Below are positions 16,942 through 24,225 of a stretch of DNA of 64,000 bases, in pieces (positions within the stretch are counted from its first letter, which is position 1; every line of letters starts with the position of its first letter). The notes beneath the pieces are model-generated. The model saw only the letters and a list, made by a program, of their open reading frames with translations, did no database searches and was not told the DNA's origin. Position numbers and translations under genes: made by a program. Source of the stretch: Cypionkella sinensis (GTDB lineage Bacteria; Pseudomonadota; Alphaproteobacteria; Rhodobacterales; Rhodobacteraceae); contig NZ_JBHRTO010000001.1 in the NCBI RefSeq assembly GCF_042646385.1, positions 1,922,001 to 1,986,000 of the forward strand, read 5' to 3'.

Positions 16942-17559
16942 ATGACCAAACTTAGCCCCGACACCCCACTGATCCACCCCGACTGCCAGATCAGGAACGC
17001 CGATTTCGGCGCTTACTGCGAGATCGGGCGGTTCAGCCGCATCCTGAACACGACTTTTCAGGATTACGCCTATTGCGACCAGTTCTCCGACATCACCAAC
17101 ACGACCGTCGGCAAATTCGCCAATATCGCCGCGATGACCCGCATCGGCCCCACCGACCACCCGATGCAGACCGCCAGCCTGCACCATTTCCTGTATCGCA
17201 GCAGCGCTTATTGGGAAGATGCCAGCGACGACGACGCCTTCTTCGCCGCCCGCCACGCCCGCCGCACGGTGATCGGCCCCGACACCTGGATCGGCCACGG
17301 CGCGATCATCAAGCCCGATGTGACCATCGGTGCAGGTGCCATCGTGGCCAGCGGTGCGGTCGTGACCAAAGATGTCGCGCCCTATATGATCGTCGCAGGC
17401 CTGCCCGCCAAACCCTTGCGCGCACGCTTCACCCCACAGATTGCCGAGCGTCTGCAAGCGCTGGCATGGTGGGATTGGAGCCACGCAGCCCTGCGCACGG
17501 CGCTGCCCGATTTTCGCAAAATGCCGGCTGAAGCATTTCTCGAGAAATACCACGGCTGA
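16942..17559 (+). CDS. Phosphonate metabolism hexapeptide-repeat acyltransferase
   Basis: Left-handed beta-helix acyltransferase, 205 aa, of the type found in phn clusters (related to chloramphenicol/xenobiotic acetyltransferases). Hexapeptide repeats run from IHPDCQIRNADFGAYCEIGRFS to TVIGPDTWIGHGAIIKPDVTIGAGAIVASGAVVTKDVAPYMIVAGLPAKPLRARF, with the usual extended loop (TDHPMQTASLHHFLYR) holding the catalytic histidine. It probably N-acetylates aminoalkylphosphonates before C-P lyase action, taking the role PhnO has in E. coli; that assignment is by context. It is flanked by two copies of a long-stem repeat. Confidence 0.88.
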   Translation: MTKLSPDTPLIHPDCQIRNADFGAYCEIGRFSRILNTTFQDYAYCDQFSDITNTTVGKFANIAAMTRIGPTDHPMQTASLHHFLYRSSAYWEDASDDDAFFAARHARRTVIGPDTWIGHGAIIKPDVTIGAGAIVASGAVVTKDVAPYMIVAGLPAKPLRARFTPQIAERLQALAWWDWSHAALRTALPDFRKMPAEAFLEKYHG

Positions 17560-17580
17560 CCGCCAGCAGGTGCCGTGCGC

Positions 17581-17706
17581 AGGGGCATCGAGCCCCCTTG
17601 CGCGGCGTTGCCACGGCAGGTTCTGACCGCCCGCAAAGCTTGGTCGCGGCAGCGCCGTCCAAAGCGGCTCGATGCCGCTGCGGACGGCCCCCGGTTTAAG
17701 GTTAAA
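17581..17706 (+). repeat. Long-stem intergenic repeat, copy B
   Basis: Second copy of the element at 16731-16856. GGCATCGAGCC at 17584-17594 is an exact inverse of GGCTCGATGCC at 17666-17676, so this copy has a perfect terminal inverted repeat. It lies in the 260-bp gap between two convergent genes. Confidence 0.7.
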
Positions 17707-17726
17707 GCGATGCGCGCCACAGAAAA

Positions 17727-17792
17727 CCACAACATGTTGTGGAGAAACGGGCATTTCTGCAGAAAAACCACAAGTCATTCCCAGATGGGAAA
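17727..17792 (+). repeat. Palindrome plus conserved block repeat, copy 1
   Basis: The perfect palindrome CCACAACATGTTGTGG at 17727-17742 is followed at 17769 by a 23-bp block containing CAAGTCATTCCCAGATGGG. The same block, inverted, occurs at 36748-36770 next to an ACAAGATGTTGT palindrome. No coding function is seen. Confidence 0.6.
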
Positions 17793-17820
17793 AGCTTTCC
17801 CGCAAATCGCCGCTGCAAGC

Positions 17821-19002
17821 TTACTCGGCCGCCAACCGCAAAGCCTCGGGCTGGCTGACAAACCGCCGCGCCGCTTCGCCCGCCAGATAGCTGAGCCGAC
17901 CAGCCGAAATCGTCGCCTCAATGCCACGCGTTTCGGCGTTCACGATCACCATATCGGCGCGCAATCCCGGCTCCAACCGCCCCCGATCCACCAGCCGCAT
18001 CACCTCGGCCGGGCGGGATGACACCAAGGCCCAAGCCTGCGCCAGCCCCATCACCCCCCGGTCCACCAATCCCCAAACCGCAAGCGGCAGCGCAGGGATG
18101 TGGTAATCCGAGACCAGAACATCGCACAGCCCATCCGACACCAAGGCCAAAGCCGAGACATTCCCCGCCTGCGAGCGCCCCCGCACCACATTCGGCGCTC
18201 CCATGATCACCGGGCTCATCATCGCATGGGCGGCCACAGCGGCGCGGCGGGTCAGCGGAAATTCGGCGATCTTCGCGCCGATCATCGAATAGAACTCGCG
18301 CGTCTCGCCATCGGGATCATCATGGCTGCCATAAAGCACGCCCAAAGCATCGAAAGCCTCGGCCAGATTGCACAGACTGCGCGGCACCTCTTTGGCACGG
18401 GCCGCGGCGGCTTCAATCGCCTCGGCCAATTCTTCGGCGGTCTTGCCGACCTTGCGCGCCCAAGCGGCGAAATCGGTGGGGGCGATGCGGGCCATATGCA
18501 GGCCTTCGGACAGATGATCGTTGAACACCACATAGCCGATGCGGTGCCGCTTGACGGCGGCGATCAGGCGGGCGGCCTCGGTGACCAGATGTGTCTCGGC
18601 CCTGATTTGCAGGCGCAGGTCGGTCAGCGCCTGCCCGCGATAGCTGTCCAGCGCCTGCATCATCGCCTCGGCATGATCCGGGCCACGGTGGCCACCCTCC
18701 CAGCTCCACCCCTGCGCCAGATAGGCCGTGGTCACACCATGCGCCGCAGCCTCGCGATCAAACGAAGCAAGCCCCGCCGCCAGCGGAAACGGTGCCGAGG
18801 GGCGCGGGGCCATGTGACGCTCAAACCCATCGCCGTGCAGGTCGATGATGCCGGGCAGCACCAGAAAGCCGGACAGATCCACTTCAGGCAAAGGCCCACG
18901 CGTGATGCGTCCCTCGGCCAATCCAATCGAGCGTTGCTGCATCGCACCCTCCCGCAGGATATGCGCGCCAGTCAGTCGCAGGGGGGGCAAGGGCAGCGGC
19001 AT
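17821..19002 (-). CDS. phnM: PhnM-type alpha-D-ribose 1-methylphosphonate 5-triphosphate diphosphatase (first copy)
   Basis: Amidohydrolase-fold diphosphatase of the C-P lyase pathway that removes pyrophosphate from the triphosphate intermediate. It is 393 aa from the MPLPLPPLRL start, with a possible longer start at 19059. Metal-site motifs are IDLHGDGFERHMAPRP, the lysine-less VVFNDHLSEGLH segment, GSHDDP, GAPNVVRGRSQAGNVSA and VSDYHIPALP. It differs clearly from the second PhnM at 27146-28291 (HGDGFERH against HTDNLERH), so they are paralogues rather than a recent duplication. It shares a minus-strand unit with phnF. Confidence 0.87.
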   Translation of the reverse strand: MPLPLPPLRLTGAHILREGAMQQRSIGLAEGRITRGPLPEVDLSGFLVLPGIIDLHGDGFERHMAPRPSAPFPLAAGLASFDREAAAHGVTTAYLAQGWSWEGGHRGPDHAEAMMQALDSYRGQALTDLRLQIRAETHLVTEAARLIAAVKRHRIGYVVFNDHLSEGLHMARIAPTDFAAWARKVGKTAEELAEAIEAAAARAKEVPRSLCNLAEAFDALGVLYGSHDDPDGETREFYSMIGAKIAEFPLTRRAAVAAHAMMSPVIMGAPNVVRGRSQAGNVSALALVSDGLCDVLVSDYHIPALPLAVWGLVDRGVMGLAQAWALVSSRPAEVMRLVDRGRLEPGLRADMVIVNAETRGIEATISAGRLSYLAGEAARRFVSQPEALRLAAE

Positions 19003-19064
19003 TGCAGGCTCCGACGGAAAAGCGAGTGGATTTCGCGCCGGGATAGCAGTGCCAAGCAACGGCG

Positions 19065-19826
19065 TTATGACAGTTTATCCACACCCCGCGCCGGATCGCC
19101 GGTTTCCGGCATCACCGTCAGCGTCACCCTGTCGCCGGCAAACCAGGTGGTGCCAAATTCAATCGGCTGGCCAAAGGGATCGACATTCACCGCCACCGAG
19201 CGCAACAGCGGCGCGCCCTGCGGCAGACGCAGATGCAGCGCCAGCAGCGCATCGGCAGCAAGCGCGGTGATGCGGGTTTCGGCGCGGGTATAATCGGCCA
19301 CCCCGGCTTCGGCCAAGGCTGCGGTGACAGAGCCGAGCCGGGTCATCGCCAGCAGCAGATGCGGGCAGCGCGCGGCGGGAAAGACCGAGCGGAACATCGC
19401 AAGAGGCGTGCCATCGGCGAGCGACAGGCCCTCGACCAGATGCACCAAAGCCCCGGTTTCAAGCTGCAAGGCGGTGGCTTCATCCGGATCGGCAGGGCGG
19501 GTTTCCAACCGAAGGATTTCCCGCGACGGCGTGCGGCCTGAGGCCAGCACATTCTGGTGAAACCGCACCCTGCGGCCCAGCGGGTAATCGGTGGGAACCG
19601 CCGTCACGAACACCCCAGCCCCGCGCCGGGGATGCACCGCCCCCGCCTCGGCCAGATGTGCCAAGGCCTGCCGGACAGTGTGGCGGTTGACGCCAAAGCG
19701 GGCGGCCAGTGCGGCTTCGGTCGGCAGTTTGTCACCGGGGGGGTAATGCCCCCATGCGATCTCGGCTGTCAGCGTATCCGCGATGGATCGCCAGATTGCG
19801 GGCCTTGCCACCAATCTTGTCACCAA
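19065..19826 (-). CDS. phnF: GntR-family phosphonate regulator PhnF
   Basis: Transcription repressor of the HutC subfamily, 253 aa. N-terminal winged helix: IWRSIADTLTAEIAWGHYPPGDKLPTEAALAARFGVNRHTVRQAL; C-terminal effector (UTRA) domain with VHLVEGLSLADGTPLAMFRSVFP and ending in IEFGTTWFAGDRVTL. The start is a TTG at 19826 or the adjacent GTG; it is not settled. It is divergent from phnG, with a clear inverted repeat between them, so it probably controls phnG-N and itself. Confidence 0.9.
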   Translation of the reverse strand: MVTRLVARPAIWRSIADTLTAEIAWGHYPPGDKLPTEAALAARFGVNRHTVRQALAHLAEAGAVHPRRGAGVFVTAVPTDYPLGRRVRFHQNVLASGRTPSREILRLETRPADPDEATALQLETGALVHLVEGLSLADGTPLAMFRSVFPAARCPHLLLAMTRLGSVTAALAEAGVADYTRAETRITALAADALLALHLRLPQGAPLLRSVAVNVDPFGQPIEFGTTWFAGDRVTLTVMPETGDPARGVDKLS

Positions 19827-19872
19827 AACTTCACATGCATTTTGCGGCTTCCTCGGATAATGATTTGTCTAG

Positions 19873-19892
19873 TTGTCTATTAATCTAGACAA
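19873..19892 (+). promoter_or_regulatory. Probable PhnF operator
   Basis: The perfect inverted repeat TTGTCTA-N6-TAGACAA lies in the phnF-phnG gap, and another half-site (TTGTCTAG) precedes it at 19865. HutC-type GntR regulators recognise GT-N-TA/TA-N-AC half-sites, which this matches. It ends 23 bp before the phnG ATG, where bound repressor would block transcription. Confidence 0.7.
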
Positions 19893-19915
19893 GTTTGCAA
19901 GATGTCGGGATCAAA

Positions 19916-20371
19916 ATGACGCATGACAACCCTGAAGCGGTGATAAGCGCCCGCAAGACCTGGATGGGCCTGCTGGCCCGCGCCAAGCCCGCGCGGCTGG
20001 CAGAGTTGTTTCCCGCCCTGCCATCGCATGATCTGCTGCGCCAGCCCGAAATCGGCGCGGTGATGGTACAGGGCCGGATCGGCGGCACCGGGTTGCCGTT
20101 CAATCTGGGCGAGATGACGGTGACGCGGTGCAGCCTGCGTCTGGCGTCGGGCGCTGTCGGCCATGCGCATGTGCATGGGCGGGACAAGGGACATGCGCTG
20201 CGGGCGGCGGCTGTGGATGCGCTGATGCAGACCGCTGAGGCGGCAGAGGTGCAGGCGGCGGTGCTGACGCCCTTGCAGGACGCAGAAACCGCCCGACGTG
20301 CCAACCGCGCCGCCAAGGCAGCGGCCACCAAGGTCGAGTTTTTCACGCTGGTGCGGGGGGAGGATCAATGA
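19916..20371 (+). CDS. phnG: C-P lyase complex subunit PhnG
   Basis: Subunit of the PhnGHIJ carbon-phosphorus lyase core, 151 aa. Family segments include TWMGLLARAKPARLAEL, RQPEIGAVMVQGRIGGTGLPFNLGEMTVTRCSLRL, GHAHVHGRDKGHALRAAAVDALMQ and a C-terminal ATKVEFFTLVRGED. The ATG at 19916 is preferred to an upstream TTG at 19895. It overlaps phnH by ATGA. Confidence 0.94.
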   Translation: MTHDNPEAVISARKTWMGLLARAKPARLAELFPALPSHDLLRQPEIGAVMVQGRIGGTGLPFNLGEMTVTRCSLRLASGAVGHAHVHGRDKGHALRAAAVDALMQTAEAAEVQAAVLTPLQDAETARRANRAAKAAATKVEFFTLVRGEDQ

Positions 20372-20934
20372 AGGATGTATTGTCAGCCGGGTTCGCGCAA
20401 GCTGCGGTGCAAAGCGCCCATGCGTTTCGCGCGGGCTTGATGGCGCTGTCGCAGCCGGGGACGATCCATCGGCTTGAGGGGGCATTGCCGCCCGCGCCGC
20501 TGTCGGTGGCCGCTGGAGTGCTAATTTTGACGCTGTGCGATGGCACCACGCCACTGCATCTGGCCGGGGCCTACGATTGCGCGGCTGTGCGCGATTGGAT
20601 CACCTTTCACAGTGGCGCACCACTGGTTGCGGCAGAGGATGCGATGTTTGCGGTGGGCGATTGGGCGGCGTTGCAGCCGCTGGATCGGTTTGCCATCGGG
20701 GTGCCGGATTATCCCGACCGCTCGGCCACGCTGATCGTCGAGATGGCAGAACTGGCCACCGCAGGTGCTGCGCTGCGCGGGCCTGGGATCGCCGATGTGG
20801 CGTATCTGTCGCTGCCGGAAATCGTGGCGTTTCAGGCCAATCGCGCGCTGTTTCCGCTGGGGTTTGATTGCTTTTTCACCTGCGATAGCCGCGTCGCGGC
20901 CCTGCCCCGATCTACCCGCGTGGAGGCTGTCTGA
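20368..20934 (+). CDS. phnH: C-P lyase complex subunit PhnH
   Basis: Core-complex subunit, 188 aa. It begins with GFAQAAVQSAHAFRAGLMALSQPGTIHRLEG and contains LILTLCDGTTPLHLAG, PDYPDRSATLIVEMAEL, the LRGPGIADVAYLSLPE loop and the closing FPLGFDCFFTCDSRVAALPRSTRVE, all typical of PhnH. Overlaps phnG (ATGA) and phnI (TGATG). Confidence 0.95.
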   Translation: MKDVLSAGFAQAAVQSAHAFRAGLMALSQPGTIHRLEGALPPAPLSVAAGVLILTLCDGTTPLHLAGAYDCAAVRDWITFHSGAPLVAAEDAMFAVGDWAALQPLDRFAIGVPDYPDRSATLIVEMAELATAGAALRGPGIADVAYLSLPEIVAFQANRALFPLGFDCFFTCDSRVAALPRSTRVEAV

Positions 20935-22010
20935 TGTATGTCGCAGTCAAAGGCGGAGAGCGCGCCATCGACAATGCCCATGCTTGGCTTGCCGAGGAAC
21001 GCCGAGGCGATCTGGGCGTGGCCGAATTGTCGGTGGCGCAGATCCGCGAGCAACTGACGCTGGCGGTGAACCGGGTGATGGCCGAAGGTTCGCTGTTTGA
21101 CGCGGATCTGGCGGCGTTGGCGATCAAACAGGCGCGCGGCGATCTGATCGAGGCGATCTTCCTGATTCGCGCCTATCGCACCACCCTGCCGCGTCTGGGA
21201 GTATCGCGCCCGGTGGATACGGCTGCGATGGCGGTGATCCGGCGGATTTCGGCGACGTTCAAGGATTTGCCGGGTGGACAGGTGCTGGGGCCGACGTTTG
21301 ACTACACTCACCGGCTGCTGGATTTCAAACTGGCAGCGGAAGGCGAAGGGACGCAGGCCGCGACCGCTCCGGCGACGATGGCAGCCGTGCCGCATGTGAT
21401 GGCGATGCTGGACCGCGATGGCATGATCGCCTCCGAGCCTGTCGGCGATGCGATTGCCCCCGATCTGACCCGCGCGCCGTTGGAATTGCCAGCCAGCCGC
21501 GCGCTGCGTCTGCAAGCCATCACGCGCGGCGACGAGGGCTTTATCCTCTCTATGGCCTATTCGACGCAGCGCGGCTATGGCCGCACCCATGCGTTCGTCG
21601 GCGAGTTGCGCATCGGCGCGGTGGCGGTCGAGATGGACATTCCCGAACTGGGCTTCGCGGTCGAGATCGGCGAGATCGAAGTGACCGAATGTGAGACCGT
21701 CAACCAGTTCAAAGGCAGCAAGACCGAGCCTGCGCAGTTCACTCGGGGTTATGGCTTGGTGTTCGGTCAGACAGAGCGCAAGGCGATTGCGATGAGTCTG
21801 GTGGATCGGGCGTTGCGCTGGGCGGAACTGGGCGAGGACAACAGCGGTGCCCCGGCGCAGGACGAGGAATTCGTGCTGATGCACGCCGACAATGTGCAGG
21901 CAACCGGGTTTCTGGAACATATCAAGCTGCCGCATTATGTCGATTTCCAATCCGAACTGGAATTGGTGCGCCGCTTGCGCAGCGAAGCCCATGCCGAGGC
22001 GGCCGAGTGA
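20934..22010 (+). CDS. phnI: C-P lyase complex subunit PhnI
   Basis: Nucleosidase subunit that, with PhnG, H and L, exchanges adenine of ATP for the phosphonate. 358 aa beginning MYVAVKGGERAIDNAHAWL; conserved parts are GSLFDADLAALAIKQARGDLIEAIFLIRAYRTTLPR, MAYSTQRGYGRTHAFVGELR, VTECETVNQFKG and VLMHADNVQATGFLEHIKLPHYVDFQSEL. In other operons phnJ follows directly; here a repeat and a DUF559 gene come first. Confidence 0.96.
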   Translation: MYVAVKGGERAIDNAHAWLAEERRGDLGVAELSVAQIREQLTLAVNRVMAEGSLFDADLAALAIKQARGDLIEAIFLIRAYRTTLPRLGVSRPVDTAAMAVIRRISATFKDLPGGQVLGPTFDYTHRLLDFKLAAEGEGTQAATAPATMAAVPHVMAMLDRDGMIASEPVGDAIAPDLTRAPLELPASRALRLQAITRGDEGFILSMAYSTQRGYGRTHAFVGELRIGAVAVEMDIPELGFAVEIGEIEVTECETVNQFKGSKTEPAQFTRGYGLVFGQTERKAIAMSLVDRALRWAELGEDNSGAPAQDEEFVLMHADNVQATGFLEHIKLPHYVDFQSELELVRRLRSEAHAEAAE

Positions 22011-22029
22011 TGACGGTATTTGCCGCGCC

Positions 22030-22190
22030 CCCTCACCCTAACCCTCTCCCAAAGTGGGAGAGGGAACAGGGATGCGCGTGTGACATTGGCGTCGCCCCGC
22101 TGCGGTTAACCAAATCCTTACCCTGTTTCGGGCAAGATTTTCGTCATTCGAAATCCCCTCTCCCGTTTGGGGAGAGGGTTAGGGTGAGGG
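22030..22190. repeat. Palindromic CCCTCACCCTAACCCTCTCCC-type repeat between phnI and the DUF559 gene
   Basis: A 21-bp arm (CCCTCACCCTAACCC followed by TCTCCC) at 22030-22050 recurs exactly inverted at 22170-22190. Each arm is followed or preceded by its own short hairpin (CCCTCTCCC-aaagt-GGGAGAGGG and CCCCTCTCCC-gttt-GGGGAGAGGG). I recall this sequence as a widely dispersed bacterial intergenic palindrome. Here it has landed inside the C-P lyase operon. Confidence 0.85.
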
Positions 22191-22195
22191 AAACG

Positions 22196-22519
22196 ATGCG
22201 CCAAAGCCTGACAGAAACAGCAGAGGCGCGACTGTTGCGCCAATCCCTGACTGCGGCAGAACAAGCGCTGTGGACTGCTCTGCGCAATCGCCAGTTTCTG
22301 GGGCTGAAATTTCGCGGTCAGGCACCGATAGGTGCAAAAATCGTCGATTTTCTGTGCCTTGAACGGCGCCTGGTGGTTCAGGTGGATTCTGGCCTTGGCC
22401 CCCATGATACGGCCTGGTTCGCGGCAGAAGGCTTCCGCGCCCTGCATCTGCCGCCAGACGCCATTCTGTCCAACCTGCCGGGCTGTTTGCAGCATCTGGC
22501 CGAGGAGCTTTCCCGATGA
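22196..22519 (+). CDS. DUF559 (very-short-patch-like nuclease fold) protein, shortened
   Basis: 107 aa from MRQSLTETAEARLL. The pattern LTAAEQALWTALRNRQFLGLKFRGQAPIGAKIVDFLCLERRLVVQVD matches DUF559, a Vsr/restriction-endonuclease-fold family. The following region normally reads DGGQH plus a YDaaR segment; here it is DSGLGPHDTAWFAAEGFRAL, so a few residues including the GGQH motif are missing and nuclease activity is doubtful. It begins just after the palindromic repeat and overlaps phnJ by ATGA, which suggests a repeat-plus-gene cassette that kept the operon coupled. A frame reaching back to 22007 runs through the repeat and is not used. Confidence 0.75.
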   Translation: MRQSLTETAEARLLRQSLTAAEQALWTALRNRQFLGLKFRGQAPIGAKIVDFLCLERRLVVQVDSGLGPHDTAWFAAEGFRALHLPPDAILSNLPGCLQHLAEELSR

Positions 22520-23415
22520 CACTGCACGCGAACCCTACGCCAACCGAAGCCTACAACTTCGCCTATCTGGATGAGCAGACCAAGCGGATGATCCGGCGCG
22601 CCATTCTGAAAGCGGTGGCGGTGCCGGGTTATCAGGTGCCGTTTGCCAGCCGCGAGATGCCGATGCCTTATGGCTGGGGCACCGGTGGCGTGCAGGTGAC
22701 TGCGGCTTGCCTCACGCCGGACGACCGATTGAAGGTGATTGACCAAGGCGCGGATGACACCACCAACGCCGTATCGATCCGCAAGTTTTTCCAGCGCACC
22801 GCCGGGGTCGTCGTGACCGAAGCGACGGCAGAGGCGACACTGATCCAGACTCGCCACCGCATCCCGGAAACGCCGCTGACCGAGGGGCAAATTCTGGTCT
22901 ATCAGGTGCCGATCCCGGAACCCTTGCGCTTTCTGGAACCGCGCGAAACCGAAACCCGCAAGATGCACGAGTTGGAAGAATATGGGCTGATCCACGTCAA
23001 ACTCTACGAAGACATCGCCCGCCACGGCAGCATTGCCACCTCTTACGCCTATCCGGTGAAGGTCGAGGGGCGCTATGTGATGGACCCGTCGCCGATCCCA
23101 AAGTTCGACAATCCGAAACTGTCGGGCAGCCCGGCGTTGCAACTGTTCGGCGCGGGGCGCGAGCAGCGGATTTATGCGCTGCCGCCGTTCAGCCATGTCG
23201 TCAGCCTCGATTTCGACGACCACCCGTTTGAAGCCAGCAAAGCCCCGCATGATTGCGATCTGTGTGGAGCCTCGGACAGCTATCTTGACGAGGTGATCAC
23301 CGATGATCAGGGCAGCCGGATGTTTGTCTGCTCGGACACCGACTTTTGCCGCGCTCGGCAGGCGGCGGGGCATCGGGGGGCCTTGGGGGTTCCGGTTCTG
23401 AAAGGTGGTGCGTGA
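22516..23415 (+). CDS. phnJ: Alpha-D-ribose 1-methylphosphonate 5-phosphate C-P lyase PhnJ
   Basis: Radical SAM enzyme that cleaves the carbon-phosphorus bond, 299 aa. The cluster cysteines fall in the unusual PhnJ spacing C-x2-C-x21-C-x5-C (CDLC ... CSDTDFC near the C-terminus), and the substrate region YGWGTGGVQVTAACL is intact, with EEYGLIHVKLYEDIARHGSI typical of the family. All catalytic elements are present, so the pathway should work despite the gene inserted upstream. Overlaps phnK by one base (TGATG). Confidence 0.97.
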   Translation: MTLHANPTPTEAYNFAYLDEQTKRMIRRAILKAVAVPGYQVPFASREMPMPYGWGTGGVQVTAACLTPDDRLKVIDQGADDTTNAVSIRKFFQRTAGVVVTEATAEATLIQTRHRIPETPLTEGQILVYQVPIPEPLRFLEPRETETRKMHELEEYGLIHVKLYEDIARHGSIATSYAYPVKVEGRYVMDPSPIPKFDNPKLSGSPALQLFGAGREQRIYALPPFSHVVSLDFDDHPFEASKAPHDCDLCGASDSYLDEVITDDQGSRMFVCSDTDFCRARQAAGHRGALGVPVLKGGA

Positions 23416-24224
23416 TGGGGGCGGTGGATTTGAGTATTTGGGCCAAGGTGAATGCCGCCAAGCCGTTGTTTTCGGTGCAGGGGCTGAGCAAAAACTATGG
23501 CAGCCGGATTGGCTGTGCGGATGTGTCGTTTGATCTGTTTCCCGGCGAGGTTCTGGGGATTGTCGGCGAAAGCGGCTCAGGCAAGTCGACGCTGTTGTCT
23601 TGTCTTGCAGGGCATCTGAAGCCGGACACCGGGCGCGTGCTGTTTGAAACTGCCGCTGGTTTGCGCGACACCCTGACGATGGGCGAGGCTGAGCGGCGGC
23701 GCATGGCGCGCAGCGACTGGGCCTTTGTGCATCAAAATCCGCGCGATGGTTTGCGCATGGGGGTGTCGGCGGGCGGCAATGTCGGCGAGCGGTTGATGGC
23801 GATTGGCGCGCGCCACTACGGCGACATTCGCGCGGCAGCGGTCGATTGGCTGGGCCGGGTGGAAATTGCCGCCGACCGCATCGACGACCGCCCGCGCGCG
23901 TTTTCCGGCGGGATGCAGCAGCGTTTGCAGATCGCGCGCAATCTGGTGACGGGGCCACGGCTGGTGTTCATGGACGAGCCGACTGGCGGCCTTGATGTCT
24001 CGGTGCAGGCGCGGCTGTTGGACCTGTTGCGCGGCTTGGTGCGCGAGATGGGGCTATCGGCGATCATCGTGACGCATGATCTCGCGGTGGTGCGGTTGCT
24101 GGCGGATCGGCTGATGGTGATGAAAGGCGGCCATGTGATCGAACAGGGCCTGACCGATCAGGTGCTGGACGATCCGCAGCACGCCTATACACAACTGCTG
24201 GTGTCTTCGGTTTTGCAGGTCTGA
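23415..24224 (+). CDS. phnK: C-P lyase ABC-type ATPase subunit PhnK
   Basis: ABC-type ATPase that binds the PhnGHIJ core; it is not a transporter subunit. 269 aa: Walker A GESGSGKSTLLSCLAG, signature FSGGMQQRLQIARNL, Walker B LVFMDEPTGGLDVSVQARLLD, H-loop VTHDLAVVRLLADR. Closest general resemblance is to oligopeptide ATPases, as usual for PhnK. Start ATG 23415 overlaps the phnJ stop; a longer frame to 23346 is discounted. The next gene, one base away, is a CorA-type protein rather than phnL. Confidence 0.94.
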   Translation: MGAVDLSIWAKVNAAKPLFSVQGLSKNYGSRIGCADVSFDLFPGEVLGIVGESGSGKSTLLSCLAGHLKPDTGRVLFETAAGLRDTLTMGEAERRRMARSDWAFVHQNPRDGLRMGVSAGGNVGERLMAIGARHYGDIRAAAVDWLGRVEIAADRIDDRPRAFSGGMQQRLQIARNLVTGPRLVFMDEPTGGLDVSVQARLLDLLRGLVREMGLSAIIVTHDLAVVRLLADRLMVMKGGHVIEQGLTDQVLDDPQHAYTQLLVSSVLQV

Positions 24225-24225
24225 C

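Noticed and set aside
19817..19834. Possible Pho box in the phnF-phnG region (TTGTCAC-N4-ACTTCAC)
   Set aside because: Second unit matches poorly and the site overlaps the phnF start codon; the PhnF-type inverted repeat is the better-supported control element.
22007..22195. N-terminal extension of the DUF559 protein through the palindrome
   Set aside because: The extra residues are translated repeat sequence; the family domain starts after ATG 22196.
22378..23958. 526-codon open frame antisense to phnJ and phnK
   Set aside because: Lies wholly opposite two well-recognised genes and has low-complexity Arg/Pro-rich sequence with no family motif.
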